A program made the position numbers and the translations under genes. From Bacillota bacterium (GTDB lineage Bacteria; Bacillota; Clostridia; Oscillospirales; Acutalibacteraceae), in contig JAEZYP010000044.1 in NCBI GenBank assembly GCA_023418995.1, positions 124,001 to 188,000 on the forward strand: a DNA stretch of 64,000 nucleotides. The letters are read 5' to 3'. Every line of letters starts with the position of its first letter. Position 1 is the first letter of the stretch. Of this stretch, positions 24,164-33,248 are shown in pieces. The notes below the pieces were generated by a model, which worked only from the letters and a program-made list of their open reading frames with translations, did no database searches and had not been told where the DNA came from.

Positions 24164-25921
24164 TTAGCTCTCGTGCTTTTGAATTCCGCTGTAAACGATG
24201 CCGCGGGTCGCGTCGATGGTTACCGCGGTGCCGCTCTTCAAGATTTGGGTGGCGTGTTCCGCGCCGACAATTACGGGTTTATCCAACGCAAGACCGACAA
24301 TTGCCGCGTGCGAGTTCATTCCGGGTTCCTCTGTAATAACTCCCGATGCCGATTTTAAAATATGCAGGAGTGTGTTCGAGGTCTGCGGAATCACAAGGAT
24401 ATCACCGTTTTTAAAGCTTTTTTCCGCTTCTTCCTCATTCGCGCAGACGCAAAGATTTCCGCAGATGGAGCCCTTGGTTGCGCCCATGCCGGATACCAGA
24501 ACGTCGCCGACGAGCTGAACCTTTAACAGATTGGTAGTGCCTGAAATCCCAAGAGGAACTCCGGCGGTAATAACGACCAGGTCCCCGTTCTTCACAAGGT
24601 TCTCCTTGCGCGCAACATCAACCACGTGGTCAAACAATTCGTCTGTATTGTCCTTTTCATCTACCATGATGGGAACGACGCCCCACGAAAGATTCATCTG
24701 CCGCTGAACGGTTGGGTCGGTCGTGCCGCTGATAATGGGGCATTCGGGGCGATACTTGGAAATCATCCTGGCGGTTCTGCCGGATTTTGAAACGGTTATG
24801 ATTGCCACCGCGCCCAAATCCTGCGCGGTGGTGCAGGTTGCGTGGGAAATGGCGGAGGTAACGTAAGGCTCCTCGTTGTAATCGCGTTTGGAAAAAATTG
24901 CACGGTAATTGATGTCGCGCTCTGCGCGCTCGGCGATGATTGCCATTGTTTTCAGCGCCTGAATGGGGTAATCGCCCGCGGCGGTTTCGCCGGAAAGCAT
25001 AATGGCGCTGGTGCCGTCGTAAATGGCATTCGCAACGTCCGTTGCTTCTGCTCTGGTTGGGCGGGGGTTTTTAATCATGGAATCGAGCATCTGGGTTGCG
25101 GTGATTACCTGCTTGCCCGCGTTATAGGCCTTTTTGATCAGCTTTTTCTGAATGACCGGAATTTCTTCCAACGCAATTTCCACACCCAGATCGCCTCTTG
25201 CCACCATAATTCCGTCGGAGAGCCGGATGATATCGTCAATGTTTTCTACACCGTCCGAATTTTCAATTTTGGCGATAATTCGGATTTTATGGCAGTTGTG
25301 CTTTTCCAGCTCGGTTCTCAAATCAATGATGTCCTCTGGAGAACGGGTGAACGAAGCTGCGATAAAATCAAAATCCTCTTTTACGGCAAAAGCAATATCC
25401 GCTTTGTCTTTTTCACTGATAAAGGGCAGAGAAAGCTTGATTCCGGGAACATTCACCCCCTTTTGCGCGGATAAGGTGCCCCCGTTCACGATGGTGCACT
25501 GAATATCGGTTTTTGTGCAGGAATCCACCTTCAATTCGATCAGACCGTCGTCTATCAGAATTTTTGCGCCGGGGTGCACCTCGCCAGGAAGACGGTCAAA
25601 GGTGATGGAAACAATCGTTTCGTCGCCGATAATATCCCGGTTGGTCAGCGCAAATTTGTCTCCCGATTTCAGTGTAACTTTCGGTGTTTTAAAGCTTTTA
25701 ATCCGGATTTCAGGCCCCTTGGTATCCAACAGGAGCGCAACCGGCAGCTTCAGCTCCTTCCGGAGCTTCTTCACCGTATCAGCCCGAGCCTTCTGGTCAG
25801 CCGCGGTTCCGTGTGAAAAATTGAGCCTTGCTACATTCATCCCAGACAGCATCAGCTGTCGCAGTACATCTTCACCGTCGGTTGCGGGTCCAAGCGTACA
25901 AATGATTTTTGTTTTCCTCAT
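24164..25921 (-). CDS. pyk: Pyruvate kinase with C-terminal PEP-utilising-enzyme mobile domain
   Basis: The 585-residue glycolytic enzyme converts phosphoenolpyruvate and ADP to pyruvate and ATP. The TIM barrel has RKTKIICTLGPA, LDTKGPEIR, the K-x-E motif IIAKIENSDG, the MVARGDLG site and the ATQMLDSM region. A regulatory C domain follows at about residues 360-470. The extra 100 residues resemble the phosphohistidine swivelling domain of PEP synthase (EEPGMNSHAAIVG). This extension is normal in many Gram-positive pyruvate kinases. GGAG before the ATG supports the start. Confidence 0.96.
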   Translation of the reverse strand: MRKTKIICTLGPATDGEDVLRQLMLSGMNVARLNFSHGTAADQKARADTVKKLRKELKLPVALLLDTKGPEIRIKSFKTPKVTLKSGDKFALTNRDIIGDETIVSITFDRLPGEVHPGAKILIDDGLIELKVDSCTKTDIQCTIVNGGTLSAQKGVNVPGIKLSLPFISEKDKADIAFAVKEDFDFIAASFTRSPEDIIDLRTELEKHNCHKIRIIAKIENSDGVENIDDIIRLSDGIMVARGDLGVEIALEEIPVIQKKLIKKAYNAGKQVITATQMLDSMIKNPRPTRAEATDVANAIYDGTSAIMLSGETAAGDYPIQALKTMAIIAERAERDINYRAIFSKRDYNEEPYVTSAISHATCTTAQDLGAVAIITVSKSGRTARMISKYRPECPIISGTTDPTVQRQMNLSWGVVPIMVDEKDNTDELFDHVVDVARKENLVKNGDLVVITAGVPLGISGTTNLLKVQLVGDVLVSGMGATKGSICGNLCVCANEEEAEKSFKNGDILVIPQTSNTLLHILKSASGVITEEPGMNSHAAIVGLALDKPVIVGAEHATQILKSGTAVTIDATRGIVYSGIQKHES

Positions 25922-26039
25922 TTTAAAAACTCCACTTCAAATATATAGTATAATTTTAATATTCAACCAGATTATATATTACAATACCTTCCTCAATTAA
26001 TCAACTTTAGTTAAGGTTTTATCATGCAAAATCTGCTTG

Positions 26040-26068
26040 TTGAAATAATGTCGGATTCGTTATACAAT
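26040..26068 (+). promoter_or_regulatory. Probable sigma-A promoter of the VanY-like gene
   Basis: TTGAAA (26040-26045), 17 bases, TACAAT (26063-26068), about 37 bases before the chosen start. Confidence 0.65.
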
Positions 26069-26104
26069 TAATTTAAGAAATAATTTAGTAAAGGATTGCT
26101 TGTT

Positions 26105-26926
26105 TTGAGAAGGCATTCGGAAAAAATAGTTAAGAGCAGGCAAGGCTGGAGAAAAGCCGACCAGGTTAAAAAATTAAAGATTGTTATGACGTTTGTCGCG
26201 GTTGCCTTGTGCGTTTCGGTTGCAGCGGGCTCCGTCATGCTTTGGATACAGGTGAAGCACCCGTTTGATACTGCTGTTCAGACCAACGCCCCTGTCAGTT
26301 CAGTGGCGCCCGCCTCCTCTAAAAGCAATGATCTGCCGGAGTACGATGACAGCTACAATCTGGTAGTCGTGGATAGCGAAAGACCGCTCAAGTCGGATTT
26401 TACCCCTTTGCTGCAACAATATGAAGGGATAACCGTTGATGAAAGAATTCTTCCCGCTTTAAAAAAAATGATGCAAGACGCTAAATCAGCCGGGTGCGAG
26501 CTGAACCTGAAAGGCGGTTATGTGGACGCCAAAACGCAGGACGGTCTGTTTCAGTCCATGGTGCAGAAATTGATGAAGGAGCAGAATTATTCGCAGGTAC
26601 GGGCCGAAAATCAGGCGCAGAATACGGTCGGGCGCGGCGGGTTTAACGAAAAACAGACCGGAATGGCCGTGGAGTTTACCGTTACGGGACTTGCGGAGAA
26701 TACAGCCTTTGAGTCTACCCCGCAGTATAATTGGCTGATTAAAAACGGTATTAATTACGGGTTTATCCTTCGCTATCCTGAAAACAAATCCAGTGTGACA
26801 GGAATTGGTTTTCGACCGGATCATTTCCGGTATGTTGGGAAAGAAAACGCGGTGAAAATGAGAGAATATTCGATGTGTCTTGAAGAATATGCCGCTTATA
26901 TCCGCAAGCAGAAGGCTGGTTCATAA
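26105..26926 (+). CDS. VanY-like protein that has lost its zinc site (pseudo-enzyme)
   Basis: The 273-residue protein has one membrane helix (about residues 25-45), a Ser-rich linker and a domain that aligns along its length with the VanY peptidase at 13894. Shared features include YGFILRYPE, the RYVGKENA block and MCLEEYAAY. The catalytic positions differ. SEHITGLAID becomes NEKQTGMAVE (His to Lys, Asp to Glu), EPWH becomes RPDH (catalytic Glu to Arg), and SSGYRS becomes KGGYVD. Only the last His remains. The frame is intact and has its own promoter, so it looks like a retained pseudo-enzyme rather than a decaying gene. TTG at 26105, 9 bases after AAGGA, is preferred over TTG at 26096. Confidence 0.82.
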   Translation: MRRHSEKIVKSRQGWRKADQVKKLKIVMTFVAVALCVSVAAGSVMLWIQVKHPFDTAVQTNAPVSSVAPASSKSNDLPEYDDSYNLVVVDSERPLKSDFTPLLQQYEGITVDERILPALKKMMQDAKSAGCELNLKGGYVDAKTQDGLFQSMVQKLMKEQNYSQVRAENQAQNTVGRGGFNEKQTGMAVEFTVTGLAENTAFESTPQYNWLIKNGINYGFILRYPENKSSVTGIGFRPDHFRYVGKENAVKMREYSMCLEEYAAYIRKQKAGS

Positions 26927-26942
26927 AGGAATAAAATTTTGC

Positions 26943-26971
26943 TTGCATTTTAATCTGCGCTGTGGTAAAAT
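26943..26971 (+). promoter_or_regulatory. Promoter of rpmE
   Basis: TTGCAT (26943-26948), 17 bases, TAAAAT (26966-26971), with TGG just before the -10 element. Confidence 0.75.
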
Positions 26972-27012
26972 TCATATGTTAAGTTGTAGTTCGGCTGAAA
27001 GAGGTGACAAGA

Positions 27013-27216
27013 ATGAAGGAAGCTATCCATCCACAGTATAAAGAGACAACGATCACATGTGCATGCGGAAATGTCATTAACACGAAGTCCACAAAAGAGA
27101 ATATCCGCGTTGAAATATGCTCCAAATGCCACCCGTTCTTTACTGGTAAGCAAAAGCTTGTAGATACAAGCGGGCGTGTTGATATGTTCAAAAAGCGTTA
27201 CGGAATCGAGCGGTAA
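27013..27216 (+). CDS. rpmE: 50S ribosomal protein L31 (zinc-binding form)
   Basis: The 67-residue protein starts [11 protein letters not shown] and contains the two Cys pairs CAC and CSKC followed by HPFFTGKQK, the hallmarks of the zinc-containing L31 form that bridges the subunits. GAGGTGA before the ATG decides the start; an in-frame GTG nine bases earlier sits inside that site. Zinc-free L31 copies elsewhere would take over under zinc starvation, but none is in this window. A strong terminator follows. Confidence 0.96.
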   Translation: MKEAIHPQYKETTITCACGNVINTKSTKENIRVEICSKCHPFFTGKQKLVDTSGRVDMFKKRYGIER

Positions 27217-27243
27217 TTTGCTTTTTCAATCTCTTAGAATAGC

Positions 27244-27274
27244 TAGGCGGCGCAGTACCTGCGCCGCCTATTTA
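27244..27274 (+). terminator. Terminator after rpmE
   Basis: TAGGCGGCGCA pairs perfectly with TGCGCCGCCTA around a short loop and is followed by TTTATG. Confidence 0.85.
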
Positions 27275-27351
27275 TGTTACAGCCATACGAAGGCTTCCCG
27301 GCCGTGCCGGTTAATAATGATCATTTCTCGCAGGCGGAATGGAGAACCATT

Positions 27352-27975
27352 ATGACAGAATACCGAACCATAGAAAAAGAAGCGGCGGCAGAATTTGTAG
27401 AACGCCGCTCCCGCTTTATCGGTTATGCCAAACCGGTCAGTTCAGAAAACGAGGCGGTCTCTTTTATCAATGAAATAAAAGCCAGGCATTGGAACGCGTC
27501 GCACAACGTATATGCATATTGCATTCGGGAAGGGCAGATCAAGCGGTATTCGGATGACGGAGAGCCGCAGGGAACGGCAGGGATTCCCACGCTGGATGTG
27601 CTTTTAAAATCTAACCTTACAGATTTGGCAGTTGTTGTTACCCGCTATTTCGGCGGTGTGCTACTCGGTGCGGGTGGTTTGGTACGGGCGTATTCCCGTT
27701 CCTGCTCGATTGCTGTTGAACAGGCTGGAATCATTGCGATGAGAACGTGTGTGATGGCGCAGGTTAGCTGTGACTACAGCCAGTACGGTCGCTTGTCCGC
27801 GCTGATTCCGGAAAACGACGGAGTGATCGATGGTACGGATTTTACCGACCGGGTTACAATTCTGTTTCATATTGGAGATGACAAAATTCCGGATTTGAGC
27901 AAAAAATTGTCGGATGCGACCTGCGGAAGAAGCAATATATCAGTTACTGGTGAAAAATATTTTAAATTTATATAA
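27352..27975 (+). CDS. YigZ/IMPACT family protein (UPF0029)
   Basis: The 207-residue protein has the N-terminal UPF0029 domain shared with yeast Yih1/IMPACT. Its signature region is visible: RRSRFIGYAKPV, HNVYAYCI, YSDDGEPQGTAGIP and VVVTRYFGGVLLGAGGLVRAYS. A C-terminal ferredoxin-like DUF1949 domain follows. It is likely a cytosolic, translation-linked protein, with its exact role unknown in bacteria. ATG at 27352 with GGAGA upstream is chosen; a longer frame begins in the preceding terminator. Confidence 0.92.
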   Translation: MTEYRTIEKEAAAEFVERRSRFIGYAKPVSSENEAVSFINEIKARHWNASHNVYAYCIREGQIKRYSDDGEPQGTAGIPTLDVLLKSNLTDLAVVVTRYFGGVLLGAGGLVRAYSRSCSIAVEQAGIIAMRTCVMAQVSCDYSQYGRLSALIPENDGVIDGTDFTDRVTILFHIGDDKIPDLSKKLSDATCGRSNISVTGEKYFKFI

Positions 27976-28048
27976 ATATTTGCAGGAAATCAGCGAGATA
28001 TTACGTATAAACAGTTATCGGATATAGAGATAGGCGGTGAGATAGGAT

Positions 28049-29044
28049 ATGACGGTCAGGGAACGAACGCAATCGATTGAAGAACAAATACTATCGCCCT
28101 TCGCGGCGCTTTCAAAAAATACACGGGGCCGGGATTATCCGGAAGAGGAATGTGAAATGCGGACCCCTTACCAACGGGACAGGGATCGCATTATCCACTG
28201 CAAATCCTTTCGCAGGCTGAAGCATAAAACGCAGGTGTTTTTGTCACCGGAGGGAGACCATTACCGAACCAGACTGACGCACACGCTGGAGGTTTCTCAA
28301 ATTGCACGAACAATTGCAAGGGCGTTGCTTTTAAATGAAGATTTGACCGAGGCAATTTCGCTGGGTCACGATTTGGGCCATACTCCGTTTGGCCACGCCG
28401 GAGAACGCGCGCTCAATGATTTGTACCCGGGGGGCTTCCGCCATTACGAGCAGAGCGTGCGGATTGTTGAAAAGCTCGAAAAAAACGGAAAGGGTCTCAA
28501 CCTAACCAAAGAGGTTCGTGACGGGATTCTTTGCCATACAAAAGGAACTGAGGCAATCACGCTGGAGGGCAGGATTGTCCGTTTGGCGGACCGTATCGCT
28601 TATATCAATCACGATATTGACGACGCGCAGCGTGCCGAGGTGCTCAAAGCTGACGATATTCCCAAGGAAATTACCTCTGTGCTGGGCAACCGCCGAACAG
28701 AGCGGATTGATACTCTGGTTCGTTCTGTGATTGAGAACAGCCAGAATGGTGTGATTCAAATGGATTCGGAAGTGCAAAACGCCTTTGACCAGTTATACAG
28801 GTTTATGTTTGCGTATGTTTATTTGAATCCCTACGCCAAATCAGAAGAAAAAAAGGTTCCTCATCTAATCGGGTCCCTCTTTGATTATTTAAAGGAGCCG
28901 GAGCATCTGCCGGAGGATTTGCAAAATATTGCCGCAGAGGATGGAATCGAAAGAGCCGCCTGCGATTATATCGCCGGAATGACAGACCATTACGCGATAA
29001 AGCTGTTCCAGGAAATTTATGTTCCAAAATCCTGGAACATCTAA
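28049..29044 (+). CDS. dgt: Deoxyguanosinetriphosphate triphosphohydrolase-like protein
   Basis: The 331-residue HD-superfamily protein hydrolyses dNTPs to deoxynucleoside and triphosphate. Motifs are RTRLTHTLEVSQIA (His ligand), GHDLGHTPFGHAGE (His-Asp pair) and LADRIAYINHDIDDA (Asp ligand). It is of the short, single-chain type common in Gram-positives. It lies 42 bases before dnaG and is the first gene of the dgt-dnaG-rpoD order typical of Clostridia, linking nucleotide pools with priming and housekeeping transcription. Confidence 0.93.
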   Translation: MTVRERTQSIEEQILSPFAALSKNTRGRDYPEEECEMRTPYQRDRDRIIHCKSFRRLKHKTQVFLSPEGDHYRTRLTHTLEVSQIARTIARALLLNEDLTEAISLGHDLGHTPFGHAGERALNDLYPGGFRHYEQSVRIVEKLEKNGKGLNLTKEVRDGILCHTKGTEAITLEGRIVRLADRIAYINHDIDDAQRAEVLKADDIPKEITSVLGNRRTERIDTLVRSVIENSQNGVIQMDSEVQNAFDQLYRFMFAYVYLNPYAKSEEKKVPHLIGSLFDYLKEPEHLPEDLQNIAAEDGIERAACDYIAGMTDHYAIKLFQEIYVPKSWNI

Positions 29045-29086
29045 AAAACAAGGGAAAAGAACAGGCTGGTAAATGGAGGTGACGAT

Positions 29087-30853
29087 ATGCCATTGCCGGA
29101 AGCCTTTTTGCAGGAATTGAAAGCGCGAAGTGAGCTTTCTGAGGTTGCCGCTTCCTACGTGAATCTTCGGCACAGCGGCAGAAATCTCGTTGGGCTTTGC
29201 CCGTTCCATAATGAGAAATCACCCTCTTTTAATATTTACACTGAAAACGGTTCGTTCTATTGCTTCGGCTGCGGTGCCGGTGGCGACGTCATTACCTTTA
29301 TCCGTCGGATTGAAAATCTGGATTATATGGAGGCGGTTCGCTTCCTGGCGCAGCGCGCCGGACTTCAGGTACCCGAAGGGAATATTGATGACGGCATGAG
29401 CCGGTTGAAATCCAGAATTCTTGAAATCAACCGCGAAACAGCCCGTTTTTATCATACCGTTTTGAATTCCGAGCAGGGAAGGGAGGGAATGGACTACCTG
29501 ACCCGCAGGGGACTTTCCCAAAACACAATACGGCATTTCGGGCTTGGGTTTGCGCCTGCTTCCCGTTTTGCTCTGTCAGATTTTCTTCAAAAAAAAGGGT
29601 TTTCGCAGGAAGAGCTTTTTTTAGCCAACGTTGCCTTTAAAGGAAGAAACGGCGGCTCAGTTGATCGCTTTGCGTCCAGAGTCATGTATCCGATCATAGA
29701 CCTCCGGGGCAACGTTATCGCTTTCGGGGGAAGAATTCTGACTGATGAAAAACCAAAATACCTGAATACCTCGGAAACGCCGGTGTTTAACAAGGGAAGC
29801 TATCTTTTTGCATTGAATTTTGCCAAGAACAGCGGAGAGGATCAGCTGATTCTGTGTGAAGGCTATATGGATGTAATTTCTCTGCATCAGTCTGGGTTTA
29901 CCAATGCAATTGCCACACTTGGAACCGCTTTGACACCGGGACAGGCTCATTTGATGGCACGATACACAAAAGAGGTTATTATCTCCTATGACTCCGACGA
30001 AGCCGGGCAAAAGGCTGCAGCGCGGGCAATTCCGATTCTGCGGGATACCGGAATACTGGTTAAGGTGCTTGCTATATCCGGCGGGAAAGACCCGGATGAA
30101 TACATACGCTCCAATGGCCAGAACGGTCGGGCAAAGTTTAAACAGATGCTGGAGACTTGCGGAAACGACGTGGAATACAGGCTCCAAAAAATAAAGCAGA
30201 GCCGCAATCTTCAAACCCCGGACGGTCGGGTTGCGTACCTTTCGGATGCGGCCTCTGTACTGGCTACGCTGGAAAACAGAATAGAGCAGGAGGTTTATGC
30301 CGGTAAGCTCGCGGAGGAAACCAGAGTGGAACGTGCGGCGATTATGCTTTTGGTGGAGAAAAATACTGTCAAATTTAAAAAAAGTCGGCAGCAAAAAGAG
30401 TTCAAAGCCTTTCAGCAGCAGTCTGCAGGTATCCGGGACAGTATAAATCCTGAAAAATCACAGTTTTTAAGGGCCGCGAGCGCGGAGGAAGCGCTGATTG
30501 CGTATATTGTGAAATACCCGGAGAACGCTATACTGATATATCAGGCTTTGCCGCCTGAAAAATTGATTACATCCTTTAACCGCCGTGTATATCAAATAAT
30601 TGTGGGCAGAATTATAGACGGCAAGGCGATTAGCCTTACAGACATCTCAGAAGGCTTTACGATTGAGGAAATCGCGTCAATTGCGAAAATATTAGCGCGC
30701 TTTGATTCCGTTTCTGTTACAAAACAGGACGCGGATGAATATATACAGGTTATCATGCAGGAATCGGCAAAAAGAAGCGTTGAGAATGCGGCGTCGGCGG
30801 CAACGCAGGACATACAGGAATATCTCAAAGAACTTAAGACGCAAAAAAAATAG
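29087..30853 (+). CDS. dnaG: DNA primase
   Basis: The 588-residue primase makes RNA primers at the replication fork. The N-terminal zinc domain has CPFHNEKSPSF and YCFGCGAGGD (the C-H-C-C ligands). The TOPRIM core includes ILCEGYMDVISLHQ and SYDSDEAGQKAA with the acidic metal-binding residues. The C-terminal region, which normally contacts the replicative helicase, is diverged but of normal length. GGAGGTGACG precedes the ATG. rpoD follows after 12 bases. Confidence 0.97.
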   Translation: MPLPEAFLQELKARSELSEVAASYVNLRHSGRNLVGLCPFHNEKSPSFNIYTENGSFYCFGCGAGGDVITFIRRIENLDYMEAVRFLAQRAGLQVPEGNIDDGMSRLKSRILEINRETARFYHTVLNSEQGREGMDYLTRRGLSQNTIRHFGLGFAPASRFALSDFLQKKGFSQEELFLANVAFKGRNGGSVDRFASRVMYPIIDLRGNVIAFGGRILTDEKPKYLNTSETPVFNKGSYLFALNFAKNSGEDQLILCEGYMDVISLHQSGFTNAIATLGTALTPGQAHLMARYTKEVIISYDSDEAGQKAAARAIPILRDTGILVKVLAISGGKDPDEYIRSNGQNGRAKFKQMLETCGNDVEYRLQKIKQSRNLQTPDGRVAYLSDAASVLATLENRIEQEVYAGKLAEETRVERAAIMLLVEKNTVKFKKSRQQKEFKAFQQQSAGIRDSINPEKSQFLRAASAEEALIAYIVKYPENAILIYQALPPEKLITSFNRRVYQIIVGRIIDGKAISLTDISEGFTIEEIASIAKILARFDSVSVTKQDADEYIQVIMQESAKRSVENAASAATQDIQEYLKELKTQKK

Positions 30854-30865
30854 GGGGACTAATGA

Positions 30866-31960
30866 ATGGGATCACCGGATAAGAAGACGGTAATTAGGGA
30901 ATTAATTGAGCAAGGGAAAAGCAAGGGGCAGCTCTCTACAAAAGAAATACTGGACGCGCTTGGCGAGCTGGAGTTTGACCCGGAGCAGATAGAAAAATTT
31001 TACGATACACTGGAAGCGCAGGGTGTTGAAATCATTGAGGATTTTGCCGATGTTCCGCTTGACGATATAGACTTAACTGAGGAAATCGACGAAGATGAGG
31101 ATATTGAAATTGCTCTTAGCACGGAAGGTATCGCCATTGACGACCCGGTTAAGGTGTATTTAAAGGAAATCGGTCGCGTACCGCTCCTTTCGCCCGAAGA
31201 GGAAATTGATTTGGCAATTCGTATCAATACGGGAGATGAAGCCGCGAAAAAACGCCTTTCGGAAGCGAACCTGCGTTTGGTGGTCAGTATTGCGAAGCGT
31301 TACCTCGGTCGTGGAATGCAGTTCCTTGACTTGATTCAAGAGGGCAATCTGGGTTTGATTAAGGCCGTGGAGAAATTTGATTACACCAAGGGCTTCAAGT
31401 TTTCGACCTATGCCACATGGTGGATCCGTCAGGCGATAACCCGTGCGATTGCCGATCAGGCCAGAACGATCCGTATTCCGGTTCATATGGTTGAAACAAT
31501 CAATAAAGTAAAAAAGGTGTCCAGCCAGCTGTTGCATACGAACGGACACGAGCCGACAGCGGACGAGATTTCTGCCGAACTGGATATGCCGGTCGATAAG
31601 GTCCGCGAAATCATGCGCGTGGCACAGGAGCCAGTTTCGCTGGAAACTCCGATCGGCGAAGAGGAAGACAGCCATCTCGGAGATTTTATTCCGGATGACG
31701 ACGCTCCCGCTCCGCAGGATGCCGCTTCCCACACGCTGTTAAAGGAACAGCTCGCCGATGTGCTCGATACGCTTACTCCCCGAGAGGAAAAGGTTTTACG
31801 CCTGCGTTTCGGTCTGGAGGATGGGCGCTCCCGAACACTGGAAGAGGTGGGCAAGGAGTTTAATGTTACCAGAGAGCGTATCCGTCAAATCGAAGCGAAA
31901 GCGCTGCGCAAGCTCCGTCATCCCAGCCGCAGCAAAAAACTGAAAGATTTCTTGGATTGA
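30866..31960 (+). CDS. rpoD: RNA polymerase primary sigma factor (sigma A)
   Basis: The 364-residue protein is a sigma-70 group 1 factor. An acidic region 1 (residues 1-100) is followed by region 1.2/2 with [24 protein letters not shown] and [30 protein letters not shown] in region 2.3/2.4 melts and reads the -10 element. Region 4 has RLRFGLEDG and [18 protein letters not shown] for -35 recognition. The TTGACA/TATAAT promoters seen across the window are what this factor would read. The ATG at 30866 is in frame, and a nearby ATG at 30862 is out of frame. An Rrf2 gene starts 13 bases later. Confidence 0.97.
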   Translation: MGSPDKKTVIRELIEQGKSKGQLSTKEILDALGELEFDPEQIEKFYDTLEAQGVEIIEDFADVPLDDIDLTEEIDEDEDIEIALSTEGIAIDDPVKVYLKEIGRVPLLSPEEEIDLAIRINTGDEAAKKRLSEANLRLVVSIAKRYLGRGMQFLDLIQEGNLGLIKAVEKFDYTKGFKFSTYATWWIRQAITRAIADQARTIRIPVHMVETINKVKKVSSQLLHTNGHEPTADEISAELDMPVDKVREIMRVAQEPVSLETPIGEEEDSHLGDFIPDDDAPAPQDAASHTLLKEQLADVLDTLTPREEKVLRLRFGLEDGRSRTLEEVGKEFNVTRERIRQIEAKALRKLRHPSRSKKLKDFLD

Positions 31961-31973
31961 GAGGTTGACGAAT

Positions 31974-32399
31974 ATGGTCATGACACTCGAAGCCGATTAT
32001 GCGGTCAGGATTGTAGAGATGCTGGCCATTTCCAATCGGAAGGTCGATGCACGAACCATCTCGGCAGAAACACAGGTTCCATTGCGATTTGCATTGAAAA
32101 TTCTCCGCAAGCTGGTTGCCGGCGGACTGATTGTTTCCTATAAGGGAGCTCGCGGAGGCTATATGCTCGCACGGGAACCGGATAAAATAACGCTCCGGCA
32201 GGTGATTGAATCTGTTGAGGGACCCTACATGATCAGCCGCTGCCAGCAGGATGAGTACAGCTGTTCCCATACCTGCTGCCGTTTTCATCAGATTTATGAT
32301 GAAATATCGTCGGTTGTACGCGAAAAACTCGATTCATATACGTTTGGCGGTCTCTCCGGCGAGCAGAAAAAGAACACGGAAGAAGATGGAACGAATTAA
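31974..32399 (+). CDS. Rrf2 family transcriptional regulator with cysteine cluster
   Basis: The 141-residue protein has the Rrf2 winged helix: LEADYAVRIVEML, TQVPLRFALKILRKL and GARGGYMLAREP. The region after residue 90 carries SRCQQDEYSCSHTCCRF, a C-x6-C-x3-C-C arrangement like the Fe-S-binding loop of IscR/NsrR/RsrR. It may therefore sense iron-sulfur or redox state. Neither iscS nor iscU is nearby; it lies directly behind rpoD and overlaps the GNAT gene by 14 bases. ATG at 31974 has GAGG nine bases upstream; ATG at 31980 is the alternative. Confidence 0.88.
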   Translation: MVMTLEADYAVRIVEMLAISNRKVDARTISAETQVPLRFALKILRKLVAGGLIVSYKGARGGYMLAREPDKITLRQVIESVEGPYMISRCQQDEYSCSHTCCRFHQIYDEISSVVREKLDSYTFGGLSGEQKKNTEEDGTN

Positions 32400-32865
32400 A
32401 AAATCACATTGGATTCTGAAGCGGTTTGATGAATTAACGGTCCGCGAGCTTTATGAAATATTAAGCCTGCGCAATAGGGTGTTTATTGTAGAGCAGAAGT
32501 GCCCGTTTCAGGATATTGATGGTCTGGATTTTTGCAGCTATCATATGTTTTCAAGCAATGAAGAGGGGAAGATCAACGCGTACCTTCGGATAATTGAAAA
32601 GGGTAAATGTTATGATGAAGCATCCATTGGCAGGGTCATTGTCCGAGCTGATCAGCGAGGAACCGGTATTGCAAGGGAAATGATGCTCAAGGCAATCGAT
32701 TTTGTTGAGAACGGGTTGCAAGGGCATGCAATTCGAATCGGCGCGCAGGCAAAGTTAACGAAATTTTACGAAGGCGTCGGCTTTCGAACGGTTTCCGAGA
32801 TCTATGAAGAAGACGGTATCGCCCATGTTGAAATGCTCTATCATACCAATACAAAATCTACATAA
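32386..32865 (+). CDS. ElaA-like GNAT acetyltransferase
   Basis: The 159-residue protein belongs to the GNAT superfamily, closest in pattern to ElaA. It has ELYEILSLRNRVFIVEQKCPFQD near the start, with the acetyl-CoA loop (RADQRGTGIAREMM) and KFYEGVGFRTVSE in the second half. The substrate is unknown. It overlaps the end of the Rrf2 gene, so it is co-translated with it and is the last gene before a terminator. Longer readings into the Rrf2 gene are shadows. Confidence 0.85.
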   Translation: MERIKKSHWILKRFDELTVRELYEILSLRNRVFIVEQKCPFQDIDGLDFCSYHMFSSNEEGKINAYLRIIEKGKCYDEASIGRVIVRADQRGTGIAREMMLKAIDFVENGLQGHAIRIGAQAKLTKFYEGVGFRTVSEIYEEDGIAHVEMLYHTNTKST

Positions 32866-32870
32866 ACAGA

Positions 32871-32906
32871 AAAAGGTGCCAAGCGCGAAAACGCAAAGCA
32901 CCTTTT
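32871..32906 (+). terminator. Terminator ending the dgt-dnaG-rpoD-rrf2-GNAT run
   Basis: AAAAGGTGC pairs with GCACCTTTT, with an inner GCG-AAAA-CGC hairpin and a T-rich tail. Confidence 0.8.
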
Positions 32907-33248
32907 CTTATTTGTTCTATAATTTTTGCAGGTAGGCTCCTATTTGTTTAGATACCAGCAAGTGGAAATTATTTCCAGGCATAAAAAAGCTCCAGTATGG
33001 AACGGAGTTTAAATAAAATTCTTGAAATGTGAAAAAACACCTTGACAAACACAATATATTGTAATAAAATAATATACTGCATCATCATGGAAACATATAC
33101 TCTCTTTATCCTCAACTATAATATCACAACGATTCGCAAAAGGCAAGAGAATATCATAAAAGGTTAAAATTTCAGTGATGGATGCAGTTTATTTTTGTGC
33201 TTAATTTATGCCGCCGATGGTAAATATATGAATGGAGTGATTGAGCCA
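32907..33248 (+). other. rpoB upstream region and 5' leader
   Basis: No gene is visible in these 342 bases. They hold the rpoB promoter at 33042-33070 and about 170 bases of AT-rich untranslated leader. I see no L10/L7-type leader fold or riboswitch that I recognise. A tiny frame, MPPMVNI at 33208, ends just before the chosen rpoB start and could be incidental. Confidence 0.6.
33042..33070 (+). promoter_or_regulatory. Sigma-A promoter of rpoBC
   Basis: TTGACA (33042-33047), 17 bases, TAAAAT (33065-33070). The predicted transcript has a leader of about 170 bases. Confidence 0.85.
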
